Shown here: piece after piece, positions 1-12,589 of the stretch
Layout: each line of letters opens with the position of its first letter
Position numbering within the stretch: position 1 is the first letter of the stretch
Assembly: GCA_028386065.3 (NCBI GenBank)
Contig: JAKUCV010000970.1
Coordinates: forward strand, 62,001 to 126,000
Direction of reading: 5' to 3'
Origin: Turnera subulata
Taxonomy: Eukaryota > Streptophyta > Magnoliopsida > Malpighiales > Passifloraceae
Length of the DNA: 64,000 nucleotides
Program-made: the position numbers and the translations under genes
Notes under the pieces: model-generated
What the model saw: only the letters and a program-made list of their open reading frames with translations
The model's database searches: none
Told to the model about the DNA's origin: nothing

Positions 1-2403
1 ACTTTTGCTCCATAAAACAACGTTGCTTGGACCTTTCTTCTTTTTTAAACCTTTTTGAGAAGTGCAAAAATAAAATTTTCATAAAATAAAAGAGAAGAGG
101 AATACTCGGTGCCTTCGAATATATTTGCGTCAGATTATTCCTAGAATATGCCTCCATAATAATATATATAATCTTGAATACGTGGTCCAAATAAATGTGG
201 AAGGACAGCATTCTTAGTAGTAAACCTTCAATATATCCTCTTTGAAAGCATAATTTCCATTATCATGCGAAAAAAAAAAAACACTGATGTTGGAGATATA
301 CCCACAACAGCGATCCGTTGCGAATTTACGACGCCAGATTTTACTAAAATATTTGTTATACTTCTTTTAATAACACGATATAATTCGATTCTTTCTGTAA
401 ATTCTATATTATCACATTACACGATTTTGTGTATTTCAATTCTTTCACGATTATTATCACTTTGTGTTATAATAATTTTAGGATTTTTAATTGCTTTTAG
501 CATTAGTTGCTTGCTTGGGCTTTTTTCTTTTTTCGATTCATCTATCCAAAGTGACTCATGATGAAACATTATTGGAGTTGAGAACACACTTGCTTCCGTT
601 TTCTTCCCGATAAACATATAATAACAAAAAAAAAATGTGTTCAACAGATTTGTTGTGTACTTTTGGATGCAATCTACAGTACTCTTTGCATCACATCAAA
701 TTTTTCACCGCTATCTTATTTTGTCTCATAGAAAAAACAAAATAAAAGACCTACATGCTCATCGTTACATTGTCAAAATCGAAGTTAAATTAAATAAATG
801 AAAACGAGGAAGACACCAGGCAATACCTTAATGAAAAGAAAATAAATAAACAATAACCATCAATAGTAATTTTTGACCTTATTAATTAATTAGTTTTTGC
901 AGGTTGCACCATCTCCTTCATGACGACTGGGTCCTCTTTTTTCTCTACCAATACCAAGCCTGAAGCCACACCCTTTTGACTCGCTGTTAACTGCTCAACA
1001 GAAACAGCCTACTGACCTGCCCACCTTGTTTAGTCTTAAATCCATATTTATGAACCCAAAATAAGACTAATATGTAAATTATCTTCACGATTTGGATGAT
1101 ATTTTGGTTAAACAACACATATGCATTTCTATTTTAATTAATGTTGATCATCGTGAGTTTATATTAATTAATTTTGATATTTATTTGATGTATAATGCAA
1201 CACACTATTTATGTGAATAGGATTATTGGTGAGGAGTGGGTGTATATAACTATCATTTTTATTCGTTTCTACCTGTCTACACAGTTCTCTTCCTTTTCTT
1301 TTTCTTCGGAAAAAAAAAATTAACCAAGGCAATTGCCTATTCTTTTGTCCTCTTACCGTGTAAACATAATTAATTAATGCGCGTCATCTCCAGTCTCAAT
1401 AATGCAACAAAGTAACATCGTAGAGATACAAATATAGTAAACTAGTAAAAGAGTGATATTACCAAAACCTTGTCTCTTCTTTCCGAGTTACTTCCTCTAG
1501 TAAATGCAAAGAACATGAAAGGAAGAACAACACACAGCGGACCACATCCCCTTCATTTGCCAAACTTGTAGACATTTCCCGCGGAATAATCAAATATTGC
1601 CATTCACTTCCTAATCCCTTCTGGAAAAAATCCGCTACAACTAAGTTAATTAATCTTCTCTTACCATTTTTTGATGCAAGACATGCATTCCTTTAGGACT
1701 TCAAATATGCCTGCCTATTATAGAAGTTTTTTTCCTCTTTTGGAAAGGCATAGTAGTAGTAGAGTTTCTTGACAAGTTCTTGTATCTAGAGGGACGCAAT
1801 TACGCGTTTTTTTTTTTTTCCCCTCTTACCCATTAATTAACCAATTAATAATCAACAAACAGAACAGAATAATCTAAAGGAAAGAAAAAGAAAAGAACAG
1901 AGGAATTGAAAAGTCAAGGAAAGAAAAAGAAGAGAGATCCAGTCACCGAGTCTTCGTTTAAGCGTTCATTTTGCGACATCTCTTACTCTTTCTCTTTTTC
2001 TCCCTCTTGTTTTCCTTGTCAAGAAAAAAGGAAAAAAAAAGAGAGTTGGGTTTTAGGAATAAATATGGTAGTAGAAGTAATGGGTTTTTCATTTCATGCA
2101 TGTTTACATTCTTGTCTCCTCCCATCTATTTCCAAGAAACACAACTCAACCTCGTTATGGTATAATTGGTCTTCCCTGAAATACCATTCCGCTTCTAGTT
2201 ATTATTGGAGGCGGAGATTACACGCTTTCTTGTGTTGTTAAGACATGAACTCAAAGTCTTTAAGTACTGTCTCTTTCTCGGTCTGATTTTTTTTTGTACC
2301 ATTGCCTTTCTCTTTTCTCCTCTCCGTTTATAGCTTCTGCACTACAAAAGGTGTCGGCTTTCACCTCATTTCCTGCCAGTACTAGTCCTTTTGATCCATT
2401 TTT
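1..2403. other. Intergenic and upstream region of the P4-ATPase gene
   Basis: AT-rich DNA with poly-A and poly-T tracts and many stop codons in all frames. The short open frames here (for example around 265-561 and 1906-2241) show no recognisable domain, biased composition or splice context. The last several hundred bases are pyrimidine-rich and probably contain the promoter and the first part of the 5' UTR of the flippase gene. I cannot place the transcription start. Confidence 0.6.
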
Positions 2404-2897
2404 GTAAGTTAAGTTTAGTGCTTTGAAATTTGAGTATCTGGGTTCTTTCCCTTTTCTGGGTATCTGTTTCCGTAGTCAGGGAGTTATTCCTTTTCCCTTA
2501 CTCGTCTGATTCTTTTCATCTATTTGGGTTTCTGTGATTTTGAATATTTTGGGGGGTGGGAAATTTCTCGGTTTCTGTTATAGCTGAAGTTTTACCAGTC
2601 AAGGAGCTACCTTTAGCTGTTATTAGTGCCCACTTGGTGGCGTTATTTTAGAGCATTCTTCTCTCTTTTTTTTACCGGAACTGGCATTTACCTGGCCTAG
2701 TTTTGCCTTTAGAAAAAGTACAAAGCTTTCTGTTGTTTTCTGCATAATTCTGGTATTGTTAGCGGGGAAATTTTTTCAAACTTACTGAATCAGCCATTTC
2801 CCTTGTGGAAGCAGCATTTACCACTTCCAATTTTTTGATCACCCAACCTTTCAAAGTTCTTTTCTTCTTGAATTGTTCCTCCCTATTGTTCACATAG
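2404..2897 (+). other. Probable 5' UTR intron of the P4-ATPase gene
   Basis: A strong donor (GTAAGTTAAG) begins at 2404. A pyrimidine-rich tract followed by CACATAG ends at 2897, only 19 bases before the start codon at 2917. The region between has no long open frame. A leader intron is plausible, but this is inferred from splice signals alone. Confidence 0.4.
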
Positions 2898-2916
2898 TGG
2901 ATAGAAAGAAGCTACA

Positions 2917-5900
2917 ATGACTGAGGGTAGAAAGAGGAGATTGAGGTTAAGCAAGATCTATTCTTTTAGATGTGCAAAGGGATTCTCGAAGGACGATCAT
3001 TCGCAGTTAGGGACACCTGGTTTTTCAAGGGTGGTGTTCTGCAACGAACCGGATTCTTTAGAGGCCAAGAGCAGAAGGTATTGCAGCAACTATGTCAGTA
3101 CAACGAAGTATAATGTCGCCACTTTTTTGCCCAAGTCATTGTTTGAGCAGTTTAGGAGGGTGGCCAACTTCTTCTTCTTGGTTACTGGCGTTTTGGCTTT
3201 CACTCCTCTTGCACCTTACACGGCTGTTAGTGCTATTTTCCCTCTTATAGTTGTTGTCGGAGCCACCATGGCCAAAGAAGGTATTGAAGATTGGCGGCGA
3301 GCACAACAGGTAATTTTAATTCCTCTGTTGAGTTTATTGTTTTTGCTTCATCTATTCAATCATTTTCGACTATTAGAAGTATGGCATGATTCACACCAGA
3401 TAATGAAGTTCTGAACTTTTTTTTTTTTATTATTTGAAATTCTCATCAAGGGGCCCTAGGTTTGAGAAACCTCCTTATAGAGAGATCATCGAGCCTTATG
3501 ATACCATAAATGATCTCAAAATGAATATTTTATTCTACAGTCTTGAAAAAATTTTCTTTATATGATTGGAATAATTTATCACATGTGTTAGGTTTACTTT
3601 TGTGGTGGTAAAGGAAAATCCTGTTGATTTTAGCTGTATAAATTGCAAAGAGAAAATCAGAACTTAAATCCTTTTGTTTCTGTTCCTGTCAATTTTGACC
3701 TAGAAACGCAGTTTAATCTTTTAGCACCCGCTAAATTTCACATACAGCATGACACCCCTCTTCTCTTCACACGTTAGAAGGTGCTGAGTGATGGCATTAT
3801 GAATCCCTGATTTGGAAATGAAGGTTCTGTTTTAGCTGGAAGTCAATATAGTAGTTTTATGTTTTTAGATGAGAGTCATTGTAATTATTTTTCATATTTC
3901 TCATTTTCACAAAGCTGCATATCTGAAGCAATGCTTTGTCAGGACATTGAGATGAATAATAGGAAAGTTCAAGTTCATCAACATGATGGGGTTTTCAAAC
4001 ATACTGAATGGAAGAAACTGAGAGTGGGAGATATAGTAAAGGTGGAGAAGGATGAATACTTTCCAGCTGATCTCTTGTTGCTTTCCTCTAGTTATGATGA
4101 TGCAGTCTGCTATGTTGAGACCATGAACCTTGATGGTGAAACAAATTTGAAGCTAAAACAGGGAGTGGAGGCAACTTCATTCTTACATGAGGACTCTCAA
4201 TTTAAGGATTTTGAGGCTCTTGTCAAATGTGAAGACCCAAATGCGAACCTTTACTCTTTTGTAGGAAGTTTGGAGTTTGAAGAGAACCAGTATCCTCTCA
4301 CTCCTCAACAGCTTCTCCTCAGAGACTCTAAACTCAGGAATACAGACTACATATATGGGGCAGTTATCTTCAGTGGACATGACACAAAGGTTCTTCAAAA
4401 TGCTACAGCCCCTCCTTCAAAGAGGAGTAAAATCGAAAGAAAGATGGACAGGATAATTTATCTTCTGTTTGGAATTTTATTTTCGATGTCTTTCATTGGA
4501 TCTATCTTCTTTGGCATTGCAACTAAGGATGACTTAGAAAATGGGAAGATGAAAAGGTGGTACCTTAGACCAGATGACTCCAAGATTTTCTTTGATCCTA
4601 AAAGAGTTGGAATGGCATCACTTTATCACTTTCTGACGACACTTATGTTATATAATTTCTTCATCCCGATCTCCTTGTATGTCACTGTAGAGGTTGTTAA
4701 AGTGCTTCAGAGTACTTTCATCAATCAAGATATTCACATGTACTATGAGGAGGCTGACAAACCAGCACGTGCTCGTACATCAAATTTGAATGAGGAACTT
4801 GGACAAGTTGACACCATACTCTCTGATAAAACAGGAACATTGACATGCAATTCCATGGAGTTCATCAAGTGCTCTGTGGCTGGGACTGCATATGGTGAAG
4901 GTGTTACGGAAGTTGAAAAAGCAGCTATGGAAAGGAGAAGTGACACATCAGCTCTAGATTATGCAAATGGTTGGGATCATAAGGAAGATTCTGCAAACAG
5001 AAAGCCAATTAAAGGCTTTAATTTTAAAGATGGAAGGATTATGGATGGAAAGTGGGTTCATGAGCCTCATGCCTCCGTCATAGAGAAGTTTTTCCAATTG
5101 TTAGCTGTCTGTCACACTGCCATCCCTGAAGTAGATGAAGAAACAGGAAAGGTTTCATATGAAGCTGAATCACCAGATGAAGCAGCATTTGTCATTGCAG
5201 CAAGAGAAGTAGGTTTTGAATTCTTTAAAAGGACTCAAACCAGCATCTCTGTGCGTGAGCTGGATCCAAAGTCTGGGAGGAAAGTGGAAAGGTTAGTATC
5301 TCATATTTTGGTGGAAACTGGTCATACATATTTGATAGAATTTACAAGCGTATAGCACAGACCTGGTTCTTGGTTTGTCTTTGGCATGGTCATTGGTTTT
5401 CTCTTGTTAGACAAGGCCCCTGTAGAATCTCAGATTTTCTTTGAAAGTATGAGATATTACTAAAGTTACCAATGGGCCTCAGACAGTGAAATGCTTTGAT
5501 GGATTTTGTTCTTCAAGTTCTTTCTTCTCAATTTTTTGCAAACTTGATAACTGAAGAAGTACGTCATATTTTACTCAGAAAATGTGATAGATTGTTGCAT
5601 TCCTTTGTGTTGTCATGTTAAAGTATTGCTTACTGTATTTTTGTTTCATGCAGGACGTATTTGCTTTTAAATGTCTTAGAGTTTAACAGCTCGAGGAAGC
5701 GGATGTCTGTTATTGTAAGGGATGAAGAGGGAAAGCTATTATTGTTTTCTAAAGGTGCAGACAGGTTGGTGATCATTTACCCCAAATGCTTCAATATTCT
5801 GGGAGTCTATATTTTTAATTGTAACTGCAATGACTTTAACTTTATTGCATGCAGTGTCATGTTTGAAAGACTTGCCTTGAATGGAAAAGAGTTTGAAGAG

Positions 5901-8808
5901 GAGACCAGGGATCATGTGAATGAATATGCTGATGCAGGGCTTAGGACCTTGATTCTTGCCTACCGTGAACTTGATGAAGAAGAATACAAAGTTTTCAATC
6001 AGAAATTCAGCGAGGCTAAGAATTCAGTTAGTGCGGACCGTGAAACATTGATTGATGATGTAGCAGAGAAGATTGAAAGGGATCTAATTCTTCTTGGTGC
6101 AACTGCTGTTGAGGACAAACTCCAGAAGGGGGTGGGTAAAACTGTGTAAACATTTTGAAATAATGAAACCATTGTTTTGTTGATCTAGAAATGACCTTTT
6201 GGATTGCATGTATTAGGTTCCTGCCTGCATAGACAAGCTTGCCCAAGCAGGAATTAAGATCTGGGTTTTGACCGGAGACAAGATGGAGACTGCTATCAAT
6301 ATTGGGTATGCCTTCTTACGACTGTTTTTGTTGAAATTATAAAATAAGCTCTACATATCAATTACATGTGGAGGTCTCTGACAAAAAGATGGCAATATGC
6401 AGCTTTGCTTGTAGTTTGCTTAGGCAAGGGATGAAGCAGATTATAATCACTTTGGAGGCTGCAGATATCCAAGCATTGGAAAAAACAGGAGATAAAACTG
6501 CCATTGCTAAGGTATGTAGTTCTTTTGGTCGCTGGCTATCAATTCCACTTTAGACTATTTTCATGTGAGAGGGAATTATTTTTATAGGAAAGTCAGTCTT
6601 CTATGTTTGACTGATGCAGAGAGAGATGTGAGAACTACGTGGCTACATCTTTCTATTGTTCCATATTATGTATGATGCTATCCGTGTCTAGTGAAATCAA
6701 ATGACCTTTGACTTAATGCTAAAGATGTTTCTTTTCCGCTATTATTCCTTTTTTGATGAGAAGCAAATTCATTTTTAGGCGTCAAAGGAGAGTGTTCTCA
6801 ATCAAATAATTCAAGGAAAGGCTCAGCTCAGTGGACATAATGCGAACCTTGAGGCATTTGCATTGATAATTGATGGGAAATCACTTGCTTATGCATTAGA
6901 GGATGATATGAAGAAAATGTTTCTGGAACTTGCTATAGGTTGTGCATCGGTAATTTGCTGCCGTTCATCACCGAAACAGAAAGCACTGGTTGGTTGCTAC
7001 TTTTAGTGGGTTTTCCATTTACTATGATAGATTTGCTTGAAAGACTAATTGTATGGGGAACTTACAATACATAGGTCACAAGACTAGTCAAAGAAGGAAC
7101 TGGGAAAACAACATTAGCTATTGGTGATGGTGCCAATGATGTGGGTATGCTTCAAGAAGCGGACATTGGTATTGGAATCAGTGGTGCTGAAGGCATGCAG
7201 GTATTTTTAACCTTTTTTCCCTTAACTAGGTCAGCAGGATTGGAACCTAACATTTTAAAGGGAATGGGGTTTAGTCTATTGTAATTTTCATCAATCGTGA
7301 ATATTTTTCCGTGTCTTTTATTCAACTCAGGCTGCTATGTCTAGTGATGTTGCGATTGCTCAGTTTCGGTATTTGGAGCGTCTGCTACTTGTGCATGGAC
7401 ACTGGTGTTATAGGAGGATCGCATCAATGGTAAGGCTCATGCTTGGTTTTCACACGGCTTGAAATTTTGAGTATCAGCGTTCCAGATTTGTATTCAAGTT
7501 GTGTTGAGTTTTAAGCATTTCTTATTATGATCACTGATCTGTTTATTTTCTTTGCTTTCAGATATGCTACTTCTTTTACAAGAACATCACATTTGGTTTT
7601 TCGCTTTTCATATTGGAGGCATATGCGTCATTCTCTGGACAACCTGGCTACAATGATTGGTTTTTGTCATTTTATAATGTCCTTTTCACCTCACTTCCGG
7701 TGTTTGCCATGGGTGTTTTCGACCAGGATGTATCTGCTGAGAATTGTCTAAAGGTAGTTCTTCTGTTTCACATGCAGTTTAATGTGGCCACGAGGCAGTT
7801 AGTGAAGTAGAAATCTTCGTGTCCTTAAATTAGCCAGTAGCATAATTCTAGTCTTGATTTCTGGCTTCCTATTTTCTCTCTTTTCCGTTCTATCTTTCTG
7901 CATTGCATCTCTTGTTATTTTGTTGTGTACTTGTATTCCAGTTTTTTAAGTATGCTTGTAAAACACTGAAGCTGAAGCTGCAACATAATTGGTGATCATG
8001 AATATATCCTAGTTGAGATCTGCATTTTGCTGAAAGTTGACTGGAATTTCTCAAGTCTGGCCTGAAAAAATTTGTTTGAGCGCTTTATTACATATATTTT
8101 CATTCAAATTTCTCCTTCAGTTTTTATTTGATTTCTGTTCATAGTTTAACAACTTTTTCTGCATGGCAGTTTCCACTACTATACCAGGAAGGGGTACAAA
8201 ATGTACTTTTCAGATGGAGACGAATATTGGTATGGATGCTTAATGGGTTTGTAAGTGCAACGATCATCTTTTTCTTATGTGCTAAAGCATTGGAACACCA
8301 AGCCTTCAACAGCGATGGATCGACTGTTGGACGGGAAGTGTTGGGGTCAACAATATATACATGCATTGTGTGGGCTGTGAACTTGCAGATGGCTCTATCA
8401 ATTAATTACTTCACTGTGGTACAGCATGTCTTGATATGGATCTCAATAGCCAACTGGTACTTGTTCCTGTTGGTATTTGGGGCCTTGCCTCCTAACTTCT
8501 CTACCAATGTTTACAAAATCTTCATCGAAGCCCTTGCTCCAGCTCCTTCTTACTGGCTTGTAACAATGTTCGTGGTGGTAACAGCTCTGTTGCCATTCTT
8601 CCTGTACTCTTTGGCTCAAATGCGGTTCTTTCCAATGTACCATCAAATAATTCAGAGGATGATTCATGAGGGTCGACCAGAAGACCCAGAGGACTTGGAG
8701 TTGATGCGACAAAGATCATCCCGGCCAGCAAAAGTTGGTTTCACAGCACGGTTAGCTGCACGTACTAATCGGTTAAGGAAAAAGAACCAGAACCAGCCAA
8801 GTCATTAG
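2917..8808 (+). CDS. P4-type ATPase, phospholipid flippase (ALA family), complete
   Basis: Phospholipid-transporting ATPase that uses ATP to flip lipids to the cytosolic leaflet of plasma or endomembranes; the family usually works with an ALIS/CDC50 beta subunit. Coding exons: 2917-3309, 3943-5291, 5654-5764, 5855-6131, 6217-6305, 6403-6511, 6779-6988, 7075-7200, 7331-7429, 7562-7753 and 8170-8808. They sum to 3594 nt (1197 aa), the normal length for ALA9-like proteins, with all phases joining cleanly. Visible motifs: DGET at about 195-198 (actuator domain), the M4 PISLY motif from P373, the phosphorylation motif DKTGT with D426, KGAD in the nucleotide-binding domain, and GDGAND at 863-868. 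M1-M2 lie at about 82-121, M3 at 302-323, and the last membrane segments are in the final two exons. The C-terminal tail is basic. No break is seen. It is closest by eye to the ALA4-ALA12 clade; the exact paralogue is not decided. Confidence 0.96.
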
Positions 8809-10770
8809 CATGTAATATTCTATCAGCATCATTATCTTCTGGCCTCACGAATCTGCTAAGTTGAATTCTTTCTGCTTCATCTTCACCGGAATCTGGATAC
8901 TTCTGCTGGACTAGCAGCCTAAATCTTAATGGAGGACATAGCGGATGCTGGCTGGCTTTGTACAGACGCATGCTTCAGCTGTACCTTAGTCAAACAGGCA
9001 GATACCCCCATACACTGTACATTTTGGTTATTTTCTTTTTTTGGCTCCATATATAGTTTTTGAGCCATGCAATTTATATTACTGTAGTTCGTATTGAGGA
9101 TAGGAACCAGAGATTATAGATTGAGGATAGAAGTCGGAAGAAGTAGTTGTACATTTTGATAATATTTTTGTAGTCTTCTATATAATAGAAATTTAGACGC
9201 CCTGTTCATATTATATATCCCCTTTCATTTTGTTCTTTTTAATGCTCTATTTCCTGCTCTCTTTTTCCTCTTTTGGATAATCAACTTGGATTTCTTCTTG
9301 TCCCTGAATGAATGTAGACTCTGGAATTTTTGTGGCCTGAACGTTAGCAAAGATTAGTGCATGAACCTTCAGTTTTCACGCTATAATCTTAACTACGTTG
9401 GAATGATACACAGCTTTGATAGTGTTAGGTACCTGCTGTTGTACATAACTCTGTTTTCACAACTAAACCTGCCATTGTAATTTCTAAATGTGCAATAAGA
9501 ACTGTTCCAGGACTAGTTCTGACCAGTTTGTGAACAAGTATCAAGTCAAAAAAAAGAGAATCAGTGCAATCATCATCAGAATAAGCTCAGTTGTTTGGTA
9601 CCGTATAACAAATAAAATAAAGCAGTGAGGGATCACCGTCACACGAGAGAAGGCTACAAGTGCCGGTTCATTGGTGGCATATTTTCCATACAATAATCCA
9701 GTCAAGGCAATCCATACCCATAAAATAGAAGGTACCTTGAGGACATTCCTATGAACTGTAGCTGTCTCATACGGCTTCTTGTCCCATGTTCAGTGGGCCA
9801 TAGGAATTTGGAACCATCTTGGATACTTCGTTTCAGAATTCACAGAACTTGCAGTCAACACAGCCATCGATGTCATGAACTTAACTAATCGTATCCTTGA
9901 AGAATCTGTACAGTTCATTAAAATGGTTCTTTAGCTACTGCAGAATTTGCATCCCATGATCTTAGCCACCCTCCCCAGTCCCCAGATGCAGTCTATAGCC
10001 ACTAATATTTACATGAAAAATGTAAAATTCATAGAGAAACCCAGAGGTTAAAGAATTTTCCTTCTGTGTCAAAACATTCAATCAAGCTGGATAGTTACAC
10101 ACCATCACTTATCAATTTCTCACTTTCCTGATCTCAACTCAAGGACAACACATGCATGGTGGAGAAAAGATGCTGCATAGCACAACTATCACATAGTTTG
10201 GTTGATTTGACATATAACTGCACATTAACGAACAAAAGTCCAAATGAACATGAAGATATTTGAAATTAGAAGCAGGTAAGAAGTCATTTTCAGGCATCTC
10301 GACATTAATAACACACCAAACCACCATAAATTACACTGCAGATCACAATCAGATACACAAGTTGTGTTAATAATTGCCTAACTGGGATTGAGGTGTAAAT
10401 GCATTTCCAATTGTCATAATCTTTCTTGGCACAGCTCTTCTTATCCAATCAATTAATGTACCCAGAATATCCAGCCAAGGATCATTAGTAAGATCCCAGA
10501 AACTCATCATGCATGTACAAGGACAAATTCGAGCAAACAGAACACATATTGTAAGCAGATTAAGGAGGATCATGTCAAGTCAAGCCGGTTTATAATTACA
10601 ACATTAACCGACATAAGATGGATATATTGTAAAAAAGAAGAAGAAAAAAAAAGACTAGGAAAACACAAATTAGAAGAATTTGGACCACCACTCTCTCATC
10701 ATCTTCATATACATTTCTTTCAACGAATCAATAACGCTAAATATCACCATTCATCATCATAAAACATTTT
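8809..10770. other. 3' UTR of the P4-ATPase and intergenic spacer
   Basis: The first few hundred bases after the stop are probably the 3' UTR, with AT-rich stretches such as TATAATAGAAATTT near 9180. From about 9300 to 10770 there are only short unsupported open frames. The last part, nearest 10770, is probably the 3' UTR of the minus-strand calmodulin-like gene. I see no repeat or RNA gene. Confidence 0.5.
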
Positions 10771-11268
10771 TCATGTGACTTTGATGCCAAGGAAATCACA
10801 AGCTGATTTGGCCATGATATTTGCAAACTCGTGAAAGCTAATGACGCCATCCCCATTCGTGTCGGCTTCCCTCATCATATCCGACAACTCCCTGTACGTT
10901 AAAGGGTGACCCATCTTCGCCATGGACCCGGCCAGCTCGGCGGCGGTGATGAACCCGTTCCCGTCGCGATCGAACGACTGGAAGACCTGGAGGAGCTGCT
11001 CCTGGTTGATCAGCACCTCCTCGTTCATGTCCGGCAATATCACGCTGACCAGCTCGTCGAACTCCACGTACCCGTTCCCGTTCGCGTCCATGTTGTCGAG
11101 CAGGGCGGTGAGCTGGTCGCCGGAGGGCTTCAGGCCTAGAGACCGGAGGAGGGCGGCGAGCTCTAGGAGGGTGAGGCTCCCGTCCGAGTCCATGTCGAAC
11201 CGCATGAAGATGTCCCGGAGCTGCTTCAGCTGCTGGTCAGCTTTTACGACGGCGGGGGTGGCCTTCAT
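10771..11268 (-). CDS. Calmodulin-like protein with four EF hands (CML15/16/18 type)
   Basis: A Ca2+ sensor of 165 aa in one exon. All four EF-hand loops are complete, with acidic or Asn ligands at positions 1, 3, 5 and Glu at 12: residues 25-36 (DMDSDGSLTLLE), 61-72 (DANGNGYVEFDE), 100-111 (DRDGNGFITAAE) and 136-147 (DTNGDGVISFHE). The open frame runs 44 codons further upstream (to 11400), but that part is Ser/Thr homopolymer encoded by GGA/GGT-type repeats and does not fit the family. I therefore start at the internal Met at 11268, which gives the MKAT start and the usual length. The gene is much richer in G+C than its surroundings, a common trait of intronless CML genes. It lies convergent to the flippase gene. 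The downstream target is not deducible. Confidence 0.93.
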   Translation of the reverse strand: MKATPAVVKADQQLKQLRDIFMRFDMDSDGSLTLLELAALLRSLGLKPSGDQLTALLDNMDANGNGYVEFDELVSVILPDMNEEVLINQEQLLQVFQSFDRDGNGFITAAELAGSMAKMGHPLTYRELSDMMREADTNGDGVISFHEFANIMAKSACDFLGIKVT

Positions 11269-11280
11269 GGCTGGGCGGCA

Positions 11281-11346
11281 GCAGTAGGAGGAGAAGGAGG
11301 AGGAGGAAGAGGAGGAGGAGGAGGTGGAGGTGGAGGTGGTGGTGGT
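11281..11346. repeat. (GGA)n / (GGT)n triplet repeat in the CML leader
   Basis: An impure trinucleotide tract of GGA/GAG units followed by GGT units, just upstream of the chosen CML start codon. Read from the minus strand it would encode Ser and Thr runs. It probably lies in the 5' UTR of the CML gene. Confidence 0.8.
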
Positions 11347-11905
11347 AGGATAAGGGGAGATAATCCCGGTAAAAAAAAAAAGAGGGGGTGGATAGGACAA
11401 AGACTGGTTCTTTTTTGTGTGTTTTGGGTTTTCTTGGTTTGTTAAGGATGTGAGGCTTGGCTTGAGTTTCTTTCTATGTTTCTTGTTTCTTTTTAATCCA
11501 AGACTGCTTCCAACTCAAAGCGCGTCACGATGTGTAGTAGTAGTAATTAAAGACATCAAAGACTTTGCCTTTCTTTGTCGGAGAATAATCAAATACTGCA
11601 ACTTGTCTTCAATTATCCTCCTATGGGGCACATAATAATTAGGGGGCTAGCTAGCTTTTGGGTTTCTAGTTTTGTTGTTGTGCATGCATAAGGAGGAGAG
11701 GGTGGCTAAAGCACATGAGGGCATGTGGGCATTTTATATGTTGGGTTTTTGTTGATATCTTTTTTGTCGAAATAGTAATATTGTTGATCCATATTTAGGT
11801 AAAAATTGTTATTTCTTACAGATAGTTACATGACAGGTTCCTTTAACTGCCAATTGGTTTATTAAGTTGGCAACAAAAATTACTAGTGTTTGGTTAGGAT
11901 ATGGG
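11347..11905. other. CML upstream region and spacer
   Basis: No gene is supported. It probably holds the promoter of the minus-strand CML gene and the 3' end of the next minus-strand gene. It contains GCATGCAT-like motifs near 11683-11700 and AT-rich stretches. No element could be assigned. Confidence 0.4.
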
Positions 11906-12373
11906 TTAATAGGAATAGGAATATTCAACTATTTCAACTAACTCTAACTGTGCAATACTTGAATTGATGGACTGTTTATCTACAGCGCTTGTTGATGATG
12001 AGCTTCCTGATCTCTTTCTACCCCAAAAGCTTCCAAATGCGAACTCACCCTGTTGTGAAAATTCTTCCAGCACCCTCTCCACTTCTTCTATACAACTCCC
12101 ACTTCCATGGACTCCGTGGGATTCTTTGACTTGTATTCTGATACACCCTTCATGAATTGCCAAAATCTCACCCTGAAATCTACCCTCTAGAGATGGTAGT
12201 GCCATCTTCTTTCGCTTCCTATTCCAAAGCTTCTTTCTGGCATATTCTTTGGTCTTTTTGACAAGTTTGCAAGGAAGTTTGACCAAGATGAATATGATGA
12301 TTTGCAGGACCAAGCATTGGCAGCAACAGGAGATGACAATACAATCAGCTGCGATCAAGTTCCAATCTTCCAT
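11906..12373 (-). CDS. Small conserved plant protein of unknown function (At3g11690-like)
   Basis: A 155-aa single-exon protein. Residues 1-30 begin MEDWN and form a cysteine-rich hydrophobic segment (ISCCCQC) that looks like a signal anchor or membrane segment. A lysine/arginine-rich stretch follows (about 33-58, with the core RKKLWNRKRKK). The centre is acidic and hydrophilic (CIEEVERVLEEF near residues 93-104), then comes a short Gly/Phe part and a Ser-rich tail. From memory the MEDWN start and Cys cluster match a small family of uncharacterised Arabidopsis proteins including At3g11690; I cannot verify this here. It sits in tandem with the CML gene on the same strand, about 0.6 kb apart. 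Function unknown. Length, start and composition all argue for a real gene. Confidence 0.72.
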   Translation of the reverse strand: MEDWNLIAADCIVISCCCQCLVLQIIIFILVKLPCKLVKKTKEYARKKLWNRKRKKMALPSLEGRFQGEILAIHEGCIRIQVKESHGVHGSGSCIEEVERVLEEFSQQGEFAFGSFWGRKRSGSSSSTSAVDKQSINSSIAQLELVEIVEYSYSY

Positions 12374-12589
12374 CGCTTTGAGAGAGATGAAAGGAGGAAG
12401 GAGGGGGTGTTGATCTTGAAAAAATAGTTAGAGGAAGTCATGTCTTCTTGATAAGGAATAAGTTCCTTGTCCTCATGGGAGGGGAAAAAAGAAAGGGTGA
12501 AGCAAACAGAAAGATATATGTGGCAGCGGCCAGCTAGTCATGTCTTAAAAGAATATACAATGAATTTCGCTGAAAATTTGAAGATTTGG

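Noticed and set aside
265..561. 98-codon frame near the left edge
   Set aside because: AT-driven composition, no recognisable domain, no homologue I know.
10906..11287. Plus-strand open frames opposite the CML gene
   Set aside because: GC-rich antisense shadows; the minus strand encodes four perfect EF hands.
10771..11400. Longer CML start at 11400
   Set aside because: The extra 44 residues are Ser/Thr runs from a triplet repeat. The family begins near the internal Met at 11268.
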